From Prorocentrum cordatum (lineage: Eukaryota > Sar > Dinophyceae > Prorocentrales > Prorocentraceae): a stretch of DNA of 64,000 nt. Shown here piece after piece: positions 1 to 10,240 of this stretch (position 1 is the stretch's first letter; each line of letters starts with the position of its first letter). A program made the translations under genes and the position numbers. The stretch spans positions 344,501-408,500 of the forward strand of contig CAUYUJ010014549.1 of NCBI GenBank assembly GCA_963575745.1. The letters are read 5' to 3'. The notes beneath the pieces are model-generated. The model was not told where the DNA came from. It was given only the letters and a program-made list of their open reading frames with translations, and ran no database searches.

Positions 1-310
1 GCGACGATGCGAGCTGGGGCAGCTGTGCCGCAACGGCATCGGACACGGCACGCCCAGTTCTTGTCTGCGCCGCAACTGCATCCCCAGTACGGCGACCTGG
101 GGCCGCGCAGCACATCAGAGGCGGGAGGCGGTGGGACCATGGGGCTCGCGAGCCCTCCAGCTGGAGGACCCCTGAAACCCTCGACTGAGGGGCCTCCGTG
201 AGGAAGGGTGGAACTGGCGCAGGCGCCCAACCCCTGCAGTAAAAGCGGAAGGCTTCGAGGGCAAGCCGCGGACTAGCGGTATCCGTTTTGGCCCCAAGGG
301 AACCAGGCAT
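1..310 (-). CDS. 5' part of an unrecognised protein gene, starting right after a spliced-leader copy
   Basis: Reading the minus strand from the ATG at 310-308, about 103 codons stay open to the window edge with no stop. The protein starts MPGSLGAKTDTASPRL and is rich in Ala, Arg and Pro. I chose this start because the ATG directly abuts an exact dinoflagellate SL copy (311-332), so the 5' UTR has no other bases. I do not recognise the product. The frame is GC-rich and could be open by chance, but an exact SL directly joined to an ATG in an open frame is hard to explain otherwise. It lies downstream of, and on the same strand as, the gene at 524-4068, as in dinoflagellate unidirectional arrays. 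The rest of the gene is outside the window. Confidence 0.45.
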   Translation of the reverse strand, partial: MPGSLGAKTDTASPRLALEAFRFYCRGWAPAPVPPFLTEAPQSRVSGVLQLEGSRAPWSHRLPPLMCCAAPGRRTGDAVAAQTRTGRAVSDAVAAQLPQLASS

Positions 311-332
311 CTTGAGCCAAAATGGCTACGGA
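311..332 (-). other. Exact dinoflagellate spliced-leader sequence (SL relic)
   Basis: The minus strand carries all 22 bases of the conserved dinoflagellate SL, with T at the variable first base, ending GGCTCAAG. It is followed by ATG rather than a GT donor, so it is not an SL RNA gene. It is best read as the leader of a trans-spliced mRNA that was reverse-transcribed and reinserted. A genomic mRNA-borne SL of this kind is established for dinoflagellates. Confidence 0.9.
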
Positions 333-390
333 GGAAAGGGAAGGGGGGGAGAGGGGGCGAGAGGGGAAGGAGGAGGAGGAGAGAGAAGGG
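331..390 (-). promoter_or_regulatory. Polypyrimidine tract, putative trans-splice acceptor region
   Basis: On the minus strand about 60 bases are almost pure C/T and lead directly into the SL relic, whose own GTAG supplies an AG. A pyrimidine tract followed by AG is what a trans-splice acceptor needs. Use of this AG would give a mature mRNA carrying a new SL followed by the last 15 or so bases of the old one. This is an inference from the layout. Confidence 0.45.
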
Positions 391-523
391 TAGGTAAAGC
401 CCCCAACCCCCACGGCCGTTTTTCGCTACAACCTCCACCGCAGGATCTGGAGGGAGGGGCGATTCCACTGATCGCGTCGACTGCGCCTGTGCTGCATCGC
501 CCTCCTCCTCCTCCTCGTCCTCC

Positions 524-3500
524 TCATCCGCACCGTTTTCCCCGCAGTCGCCCTCCTCCTCCCCCTCCTCCCTGGAGGGCCGCCGCGCGGGGGCGGCGGT
601 CCAGGCGCCTGCAGCGCGCTCGCGACGAGAGAACCCGCTGCGCCTCCGACCAGAGGCACGCTGGCAGCTTCGTCACCGCCACCGCCCGCGCCTGCATCGT
701 GTCCACAGCCTTCTGCACGTTCATCTTCTGCACCTCGGCGGAGGCGTTCTGGTCCTTCAGGGCCTGGGCGAGCGATGCCACGCTCAGCGTCACGCTGCCG
801 ATCGCGATGGCGTCGTCGAACTCCTGCAGCTCCTCGGCCCAGTGCCCAGGCCCGATCTTGTAGTCTCTCAGCGCCTTCACGCACTCGGCCTTCTTCTCGA
901 TCACCGTCTCGTGCGCAGTCCTCAGCTTTGCGTGGAGGCCCAGCTGCTTGAAGAGCGTCTGCTTCGCGTGGTCCATGACGGCCTTGAAGTCCGTCTGGTC
1001 GCCCTGGAAAGCTGCCAGCCAGTGGGTGCCGTCCGCCATGCCGCCGCGCATGTTCGTCAGGGCACTGTGGGCGTGCTTCCCCGAGCTCATCACCTCCGCC
1101 GCCGCCTGCTGGGAGTACTGGCTCGCCAGGTCCTTCGCCGCCAGCTCCCACTTCTGCACCTTCCCGCTGTAGCCCTCGTAGTCTGCGGGGCCGATCTCTT
1201 TGAGCTCATCGTCGTCGCGCTTGGACTGGTCCGCTGGCAGGCGCGAGATGGCCGAGTCCAGCGTCTCGTACAAGCGCTGCAAATCGTCCTTGCTGGTGCC
1301 GTCATCGTTGATTGCCAACCCAAACCTGGCGTAGCATTTGGCGACCAAGAGGTGCTTCTTTACATCAGCCAACCTGTGGGACAACGCTGTGAAGACCACA
1401 CCTGCCACAGGGGTGCAGTTGACGCAGTCCACAATAGCCTCGGCGACGGCGTGGTGCTTCTCGGAAGTCGCGATCGCCACCTCGCAGTCGCCGTACAGCT
1501 GCAAGTCGATCATGATGTCCATGACGGGGCAAGACCCTATGAGTTGGACCGCCGCCTTGGCGGCCGCCTTGAGGTCATCCTCGGCCTGCAACTCCAAGCC
1601 CCTGTTCTCACACTGGAATTCCCTCAGCCTCTCCATGTTATTATCGTCGGGGGTCTGCAGGTAGGTCTTGATGAAGTTGCCGTATGCGCCCTGCTGGCGG
1701 GCAGTGCGGGCGTGCTCAATGCGAGCGCCAACATCCAGGTAGGACTGCGACATGGGGTCATCAGCGGAGCCCTGCTCGACCGCCAGTACCGCGGCGTACG
1801 CTCCCATGGTGGCCATCAGCTTCTCCGCCAGCTCGATGTCCAGTATGTCCGCGCTCGTCAGCATGATGCAGTTGGCCGCCCTCTCTATCGCGAGCTGGAG
1901 GGACCCTTCTACTGATCGTGTCGACTGCGCCTTGCCACGGCACGTCTTCCTCCACTCCGTGATGAGCTCATTGCCTTTGTCATCGACTGAATGCCGACTG
2001 TGCTGAAGCCTGCCTCCACGAGCTCCGTCACAATCTGTGCCATATTGGGCCCTGCCTCTATGTCGGTGGACGCCGCCCTCCTGAAGGTCGCCTTGAGCTG
2101 TGTCCAGGGCGGGTGCTGGTCCAACATCTCTGCGAGCGGGTGCCACTCAGCGTCCTCGGTGGTCCCAGTGAGGAGCTCGATCATCACTTTCAGGTGGGGC
2201 TTGCACTCCACGAAGCTCACTGGGTCCTCGTTCGGCAAGTGGTTCAGCAGCATGCCTAAACCCTGGCACTGAAGGGAGAACTCCTGCACGTTGCTTGGAT
2301 GGCTCTCATCCCGCGTGAATGCGACCGCCAGCGCCTCGCCGAAGAGCTGCAGGGTCTTCACTTTTCCCTCGTCCGTGAGCCTGGGCAGCACGATGACGTC
2401 CAAGAGGATCTCGCGCGAGAGGGAGATCTTCGCTGCACAATCGAGCGACATGCTCGAAAGGCGGGGCCGAGTGACAACGTAATCGTCTGGGCTGCTGGAC
2501 CACGGGTGAATTGACTCAACCACGATCTCAACGTCGCCAACCTGATCCTTCACGTAGACTGTCAGCAGGCTGGACTGAAAGGATTTCGTTTTCAATATGT
2601 CTTCGCTTTTGAGCTCCTTCAGCTGCTCGGTGACTTGCGTCCAATCCATCTGGGTGATGTTGCTTGCGAGGCGGGTGGGCGCCTCGACCTGCTTCCTGAA
2701 CCTGTCGGCCATGACCTCAACGCTCGGGGTCTTAGGTTTGAAGCGCCTCAACCCGTACGCCTTGTCACCCAGCTGCTGGCCGTCCAGGAGCGACGAAATG
2801 ACCAACTCCTTCTTGTACTTCTCGAGGCGCTCCTTGTCCGCGCCCGTGGGCGTGCCCTGGCCGCCGCTGGCCGCCTTGCCGCCCGCGGATGCCGCCGACG
2901 CGGCCGCGCTCTCACAAAGCGACCTCGACCGACCCCGCAAACCAGCGTCGTTCGCCGCGGAGTCTGCCTGCGGGGACCCCACGCCGTCGAAGTCGAAGCG
3001 GCGGGCCCGCGCCGAGCTCGGGCCCTCACCGCGCAGAGATGCGGCGAGAGAGTCGTCGGCGGACGGCGGCGCGGCGGCGCCAGGGCCGGCCCCGCGCCCG
3101 TCAGGCGGCGCCGCGCCCCCCGCTCGAGGCCGCGCCGACGGCGCCCCGTGGACGAACGGCATGAGTGCAAGCGAGCTGGCACCGCTTCCGCCGTCACCGC
3201 CGCCGTAGTCCAGCGCGCCGTCGGCGATGGCCGTCAGGTGAGCATGCTCCTTGGCCTCGGGCGGCGGAGGAACCGCCTTGGGGAGCAGTCCCCGCGTCTG
3301 AGCCTGGACCAAGGCCTTCTGCTGTAGAGCCGCCATTGTGGGGACCTTCGCAAAGCCGCGCAAGATCGTCGCCTGGCCCTGGCGAAGCTTCGTGACCTCC
3401 CGCTTCAACGTCTCCTTGTCGGTGCCAGGCGAGCCCGACGTAGCCGCCAGCTTCAGCGTCGACATCTTGACCTCGGTGCGGGTGTAGCTCTTGATCTCCG

Positions 3501-4068
3501 TGTAGGGCTTGTCAGGATGCTGCAACACGACGCCCGTCGTGTGGACCCCAGGCTGATTGCAGCTGGGCACCCTGATCTCGGCGGTCTCTATCATGTCAGG
3601 CGTGGGCCCCACTGCGCCACGGGGCGCGATCAGGGAGGTGAACTGCTGCGGCGTCAGCTGGATGGTGGTCTTGGCGATCTCCTGGCCATAGTAGGTGTCG
3701 ACCAGGACCGAGCCCTTCTCGCCCAGCGCCTGACTCAAATTGTCCTCCAACTGCTGGTCGGCCTCGGCGCGCTTCTCGAAGTCCTCATTGAACTCGGGCT
3801 CCTCGTGGCACTTCTCGCAGACGTCAGGCCAAGCGAGATCCTCGGCGTAGTGCCGCTCGAACGTCTTCCAGCAGCCGTCGCACCCGATCATGACAGACTT
3901 GACGCGGCTGCCGCTCACGTGCCGCGTGCACTCTGTCTTGTCGACGGGCTCGTCGCAGCGCTGGCACATCCCCGCGTCCGAACCAAAGGCTCTGGCCTTC
4001 GGCTTGCCAACGCGCGGGGCCCTCTTGGGCACGGCCCCCCCGTCGGCCCCCTTCAGTCTCTTGGACAT
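524..4068 (-). CDS. Unrecognised dinoflagellate protein with N-terminal Cys-rich finger; one frame change
   Basis: The preferred start is the ATG at 4068 (MSKRLKGADGG); codons further upstream stay open but lack an ATG. The N-terminus is basic, followed by a Cys-rich finger (C35, C38, C47, H50, C63, C66, C84, C87) that probably binds zinc. A helical region and a low-complexity Ala/Gly/Ser/Pro/Arg stretch follow (about residues 290-400), then long mixed helical sequence. The frame running to about 1990-2005 is continued in the -1 frame (HSVDDKGNELITEWRK) down to 524. Both parts are typical, non-repetitive protein, so this looks like one gene of roughly 1,150 codons broken by one base or by an intron I did not resolve. 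An SL relic lies about 100 bases upstream. I do not recognise the family. The last 30-40 residues, Arg/Gly-rich, may not be coding. Confidence 0.6.
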
Positions 4069-4171
4069 CGCCGCGGCGGCTGGCGGCGCCCAGGGCAGGT
4101 CGGTTGCTGGCGGCCTGGAGGCGGCCACCGATCACACAATATAGCCTTGCGGCCAGAGGCTGCCCAAGATA

Positions 4172-4195
4172 TCCGAGCCAAGGTGGCTATGTCGG
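4172..4195 (-). other. Diverged spliced-leader relic
   Basis: The minus strand reads CCGACATAGCCACCTTGGCTC, which aligns with the SL core after a 3-base insertion and a few transitions. It sits about 100 bases upstream of the ATG at 4068, in the same orientation as that gene. Alone it would be weak; its position makes it plausible. Confidence 0.5.
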
Positions 4196-4734
4196 TGGCG
4201 GGAGGTCAGGCGCCGAGGAGGGGGAGAGGGCACTCGCTTGCGTGACCGGGGCACTGGTGGGAGAGATCTGGTCTACTGCAGGAAATGCGCAGCCATGGTG
4301 TAAAACGCAATGCAAGCAGTGCAATATGGCCAACTGCAACACAATTCAACGCAACAGCCACTGAAACGACGCAAGGCAATGCAGAGCAAGAGCGCGCCCA
4401 ACAAATGCAAGCAACGCAATGATGCCAATGGCTGTTGAACGCAAATGCATTTCCTGTCGCTCCACAGGTCAACAGCTCGTGTATGAACGGTAAATTGGCA
4501 AGGGCCCCGCAGAAAGACGCGGCGACGAAGGGCGCCCCGCGGGCGACTGCAAAGAGCTTCGGGCAGACCCATGCTAGTCAAGCCGAGTCCGATACAAGTG
4601 CCTCGTCCAAGAGAAATGCAGCCGCCCCGTGCGCCCGAGCGCGCGGTGGCCCCAGGGTCCGACACCTTTGAGAATACGACAGCGTGGAACGCCCCTGGGG
4701 GACAGGGCGCGTTGGGAACTTTGCTAAGTTTGTG
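4196..4734. other. Intergenic, nothing recognised
   Basis: Mixed sequence including a stretch rich in GCAA/CAAC (4310-4420). No coding region, RNA gene or ordered repeat is visible. Confidence 0.4.
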
Positions 4735-6895
4735 AAGGCGCTATCTACGTTTGGGAGGGTCCTGTCTAGGTTCTGGGAGTGTTTGATCTACTTGTGTGGG
4801 GGGGGGGGTCCTACCTAAGTCTTGGAGGCCCCTATGTACTGTTGGGGGGGTCCTCCCTATTTGCTGCGAGCGATCTCTACTACTGTTGGGAGAGTCCTAT
4901 ATACTTATGGTCGGGTCCTATCTACTTTCTGACTAGGTATCATCCACTTTCGCGAAGGACCTATATGCTTGCGGGAGGCCCCCATCTGCTTTACAGGAAA
5001 AAGCCCGATCTACTTATTGAAGGTTCCGATCTACTGCTGCGAGGAACTCATGTAATTGTGGGGGGGGGGGCTATCTACTCTTCGGGAGACCTGTTTACTG
5101 TTCGGAGGGTTTATCTACTTGCGGGACAGATCCTATCTACGTTGGGGAAGGTCTTCTTTTCTTTTGGGAGAACCCTCATGTACTCGTTGGACAGGTATAT
5201 ATACTTCTCGGGAGGTACTATTTAGTATTGCCGGCGGGTCCCACCAATTTCTTGGGAGGGCCGTGGCCGCTCCAGGAGGGCCATATCTATTTTCAGGAAG
5301 GCCCTCTTTACTTGTTGGGATGCTCCTATCTACTCTGGAGACGGCCCTATCTGCTTATGGGAGGGCCGCATGCACGTGCTAGGAGAACCCTATCTGGTTT
5401 TGAGAACATCCCATGTACTTGTTGGCAACCCCCTGACTACTTCTGAAGGGTCCTATCTACTTGATGCGATGACCGACGTTATTTTGGCGAGGACCCTATC
5501 TACTGGTTGGGAGAGCCCCACCTACTTGTTAGGAGGGTCCAACCTACTTTAGGGAGGGTCCTCTCTACTAGTGGGGAGGCCTTCTATACTCGTTCAGAGG
5601 GTCCTACCTATTCTTGGGGACCCCTACCTAATGCTGGGGAAGTCCCACCTACTTGTTGCGAGGGCCCCATCTACTCTTGTGGTGGGCCCGTGCACTTGAT
5701 GGGAGGGTTCCATGTACTTCTTGGGGGGGTTCTATCTAATTTTGGGGCGCCCTATTTCGTTTAAGGGGGGTCCGCTCTACTCGCTGGCAGGGTCCTATCT
5801 ACTTCGGGAAGGCCCCCCCTTACTTCTGGGAGAATCTTACCTAGTCGTTCAGAGGGTCCTATCTACTCGTTTGGGGGGGGAACCTATCTACTTCTGGGAG
5901 GGTCCTATCTACTTGTTGGGAGGGCCCTATGTATTTTTGTTCGGAAGGGGGTCCAATCTACTCTTGGGAAGATCCGATCTACCTGTTGGGGCGGCCCTTT
6001 TCTTCTGGGAGGGATAGCATCTACTTGTTGGGGCGGTCGAAGCCGCTCCGGGCGGGTCCTATCTACATTCGGGAAGATCGTATCGTCTTGTTGGGAGACC
6101 CCTTTCTACTGTGGAAAAGTCCTATGTACTCGGTGAGAAAGGCCCTATCTACTTTTGCATGGCCATATCTACATTCTATGATCGCCCTAACTAACTGTTG
6201 GGAAGGCTCTGTCTGCTGTTTGGGAGGGTTTTATCTGGATGTTGCGGGGCCCCTCCTTTTTCGGGGCGAGGGTCCTATCTGCTTTGGAGAAGGCCCTATC
6301 TACTATTCTTACGGCCCTTTTTATGTTTTGGTGTCCCCCTGACTCTTCGGTAATCCTATCTATTGTTTTTTTGTGTCCTCTCTACTTGTTGGGATGGTCC
6401 TCTTTACTTGTGGGGTGGTACTATCTACTTTTGGGGGGGTCTCACCTACGTGTCGGGAGGGCCCTATCCACTTCCCTGCGTGATCCGCCCACTCATTGGG
6501 AGGGCCCCATTTACTTGCACGAGGTGCAGAAGTACTAGTCGGGAGGGCCCTGTCTACAAGTGGTGGTGGGAAGGTTTATGTACTTCTGGTAAGGGTCCTA
6601 TCTACTCGCTGGAGGTGGTCTTATCTACTTGCGGAAAGGGGTCCTATATACTTGTAGGATGGTCCTATCTACGTTTGGGATGGTATTATCTACTAGCTGG
6701 GAGGGTCTCAATTCTTGGCTGGGGGTCCCGCCTACTTTTGGGAGGTCCCATCTACTGTTGGCAAGGCCCTATCTACTTTCTGGGAGGGCATTATCTACTT
6801 GTTGGGCGAATTCCATCTACTTTTGGGAGGGCCCTGTCTACGCGTTGGGAGGGTCCAGTATACTTCTGGGATGGTCCTCTCCACTTGAGGACACT
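4735..6895. repeat. Satellite of ~22-bp units (consensus about CCTATCTACTTGTTGGGAGG)
   Basis: Phrases like TCCTATCTACTTGTTGGGA recur about every 20-23 bases for more than 2 kb, roughly 95-100 degenerate units. Variants alternate CTTGTTGGGAGGG, CTTCTGGGAGGG and CTTTTGGGAGGG. Overlapping frames of about 85-190 codons in all three plus frames encode repeats of the YLLGGPIY type. They arise because a 22-base unit cycles through frames and the sense strand is poor in stops, so I do not annotate them as genes. Confidence 0.9.
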
Positions 6896-6899
6896 GCCA

Positions 6900-9800
6900 C
6901 CTTCTTTTGGGGGCCGACATCGAAGTCTAGAGGGGGCCCAATGAGATCCAATGGGGAACGCGATGACAATGCGGTCGGGACTCGGCATCGCGCCGGGACA
7001 CGCGCAGGACTTTTAAGTTCCCCTGGGGAACATACATGGGAACTCAAAGGGGTGCCCATGGACAAACGCAGATGGCCAACTCCCTCCCCATCCCCCCCGC
7101 TGGGCATTCAGGTGACGCAGACGGGTAAGGGCCGCGGAAAACTGCATCGGATGTCGGAATGAACGCGCGAAGGCTATGCGGCGCAACGATTTTAGATCGG
7201 ATGGGTGCCCGAAGGACCTCGCGCGGCGCGAGGAATGGGCTACGGTGTACTCACTTAGAGGCTCAAGTACACAAGGGCGGTGTCTAACATGGAAGACACG
7301 AGGGACACCGCGCTTTCATATTAGAGCTCGCGTGGTGCCATGCATGAGCTGGCGCTGGATTTGACTTGCCCGAGTTCGACAAATAAGCCAATGCGCGGCG
7401 CAATGGAAGTGCCCAGGCGGGGGGACTTCGGGTGCCGACCCGAATTAGACGCGACAGCGGGTGGACATAACTGGGGGGCACTCGGCCCAAGTAGCCGCGC
7501 ACGTTGCATCTGGCAAGGGCCAGGCGCGTGCCTCGGGAGGGGGCTACCCCAGCTGTCGCGCGGGCCCATGGCTGGCGAGTCAAGATCTAATTGTGCCTCG
7601 TCGACATCCAACTAAGTTCGACGCGACCAGAAGCGGTGATGGATGCGGTCTAACAATGCAGCATTGGGGGGGGGGGCCTGCGGGCGCGCGCAGAAGTGTC
7701 CGCAGGGCGGCGCGGAGAGCTCAGAGCGGGGTGGGAACTCGGGGGCAGCGCTTTCGGCCCGAGATGCAGACCTAGCGAGAGGTTGGGTCGGCGCCCAGGT
7801 GGGGCTGCGAGATGCTTCGGCGAAGCACAACAAACGCCTCGATGGATGGGGCACGGGGCCATGGGAAACGCGCCGCCAACCAAGATCAGCCGCTTGCCGC
7901 CCCAGTTCCACCAATGCGCGACTGCCCCTGTCAGCGCGGGCAGCGGCTGGCTAAGAAAATCGCGCGCGTTGTCCTGAGCGCAACGACTTGCCCTTCATCC
8001 AACGCGCTGGCACGCGCCATGCCAGCGAGCTCGGCGCTGGGGCGGGGGGCGGGCCAACGTCAGAGACACGCGCTTCTTCCATGGGAAAGCCTTGGATGGG
8101 CTGCCAGCAGAAGTCTCGCGGCGGGGTTGGGCTCAAGCGGCAAGAGAACAGCGGGCTGGCACCCAGCGCCTGGCACCGTCGCGCCCCCCCCCCCCCGCAC
8201 CCCCTGGGCGGCCGATGCGCGAGTCCAATGGGCTAGCTCGCGGCGCCCAGCTGCAAGGCGATCGGTGGGAGCGCGGGAGGGGGGTGAGCGGGCGACTTGG
8301 CCAGCGCCGCGACGCCGTTCTGCCGCGCGCCCGACGCCCGCGGGAAGGCGCAAAGACCTCGGCAGCAAACCTGCGCCGCCCGAACCGTAGACCCCAAATC
8401 TCTGCCCCGTGCCTTCGGTCGAAGACACCGCCCCCCTTATGTTAAGGCCGTCGGCGCAAAGCCCTCAGGCGGCGCCCGCGGCCATGGGCCCTGCCGCCTG
8501 CCGCCCGCGCGCGCATCAGCGCCGCGCGCATCTGGCGCGCGCGAGCGCGCGTGCGCCAGGGCCGAGGCCGACGCGACGCCCGAGGGCCGCGGGCCCAGCG
8601 CCCGCCCCCAATTGCGCGCGGAGCACCGAGCACCTAGCCCAGCGCCTCCAACAGGTGCAAGGCCCGAAGCGAACACCATCGAATTCCCAAGCAACGAGAC
8701 GTCGACCCTCGCACTGCGCGAGTAGATCCTGGGAGCTCCGAGCTCGGATCCGCCAGCCCAATCGCCACCTCGAACCGCGACATCGCCCGACGACCCCGAG
8801 CTGGCAGGCCCGCGATGAAGCCGCGACCCCCCGCCCCGACGGCGCGGGCGCCCACCGAAACACCCCGCCGTCGAGAGGGCGGCGCGCGCGCGGCCGCCCC
8901 CGCGAGAGCCCGCCGGGAGAAGCCGCGCGACGAGGGCGCGCGCGGGCCGCGCGTGGCCCGCGCAGCTCGCAGGCGGGTAGCTCATCGTGCTAATGGGATG
9001 GCCGCAGCCGTCGCCATCCCTCCGCGATTGCGGGGAGCCGCTGGGCCGCGAGCGCGCGCTTGGACGGCGCCCGACCACGGGCGGCCAGGAAGACCGCGCT
9101 TCGGCGCGCCGTCCCCTTCCCCCCCCCGCGCCGCGCTTGCGGCGCCCGACACCGAATGACAGCGCGCCCGCCGACTGCGCGCAACATCGAGGCCCGCCCA
9201 ATTGGGGGGCGCCTGCGCGACTGCATCGCCATTGCGGCCGCGGGAGGGCCACGATTCAAACGCGAGAAAAGCGAATCGCATTTTTTTCGCCTCGCATGGC
9301 TGCGCAATCGCCTGCCGAACAAGCCGAAGTGGCCCGCTCTGCATGCTCCGAGCGCGGATAATGTGGAGGGCAGCTTTTCGCAGCCGCCGCCGATGCGAAA
9401 AAGGGGGGGGGGGGGTAGATTGACAAAATTCGAGGACCTGGCGCCGCCCGTTCTAATAGAAAATGCCAATCAACTCAATAGAGAACAAGCCATGCGCGCG
9501 CGGTTTCCGATGCTATCGCGGGCCTGCGGAAGCGGTCAGGCTCGGCGCCGAGATCGAGCCGCCCCTCAAGCCCCAAGGTGCGCCCAGCACGTGCGAGCCG
9601 ACAGCGGCGCCCCTCACCGCGCCCGCGGCCCGCCCCCGCCCCGCCCCGCAGAACCGCCTGGCGCCGCGCGCGCTGCCGCCCCACACTCAGCGGCCCCGCG
9701 GCGGGCCTCCCGGGCGGAGCCGCGGACGAGGTGGAACGGCGAGGGGCGGGCGCGGAGGAACGCCGCGGCGGCGGCGCTGACGGCCCCGCAGCGCGCGCGC

Positions 9801-9900
9801 CAGGAGGGGGCTGGTGGACGGGGCAAGGGGGGGGGGGGGTCGCGGCGCGCGGGCGGCCAGCGGCCCCGCGACGCCGCGGGGATCGGCCGCGTAGGTGGTG
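6900..9900. other. GC-rich intergenic DNA, no supportable gene
   Basis: From 7.6 kb on the sequence becomes very GC-rich with runs of G or C. Open frames occur on both strands at once and have Arg/Ala/Pro-rich, low-information translations. I see no motif, SL relic or clear repeat that would support a gene. Confidence 0.5.
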
Positions 9901-9914
9901 GTGACGCGGCGGGT

Positions 9915-10240
9915 GGTCGGTCCGATGAGGTTTTGATGGGGTTCTGATGGCTTTTGATGGCCTGCAGCGGCCTGCGTAAATTCGGTGATGACTTTTGATG
10001 GGGGTCTGATGACTTTTGATGACCTGCAGCGGGCCTGCGGAAATTCGGTGATGACTTTTGATGACTTTTGATGACTTCTGATGACTTTTGATGACTTTTG
10101 ATGACCTCTTGGCGGCTGCTCCAGGTGATGACTTTTGATGGGGTTCTGATGACTTTTGATGGGGTCCTGATGACTTTTGATGGTCGCCGCGGGCCTGCGT
10201 AAATCTGTTGATGACTTTTGATGGGGGTCTGATGGCCCCA
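9915..10240. repeat. Minisatellite based on a 10-bp unit (GATGACTTTT) with GATGGGGTCT variants
   Basis: GATGACTTTT repeats head to tail (clearest at 10040-10110), interspersed with TTTGATGGGGGTCTGATG and the phrase CCTGCAGCGGCCTGCG(T/G)AAATTCGGTGATG. The 17-mer TTGATGGGGGTCTGATG occurs at 9995-10011 and 10218-10234. Its reverse complement occurs at 20022-20038 in another repeat patch. Confidence 0.85.

Noticed and set aside
279-297. A second, plus-strand partial SL (TCCG...TTTTGGCCCCAAG)
   Set aside because: It lacks the central TAGCCA and lies inside the open frame that starts at 310. Chance similarity is likely.
311-332. An SL RNA gene
   Set aside because: The SL is followed directly by ATG, not by a GT splice donor, and no Sm-site-like AT-rich motif follows. 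It is a leader relic.
4779-7162. Several plus-strand frames of 85-190 codons encoding Tyr/Leu/Gly repeats
   Set aside because: They are translations of the 22-bp satellite in rotating frames.
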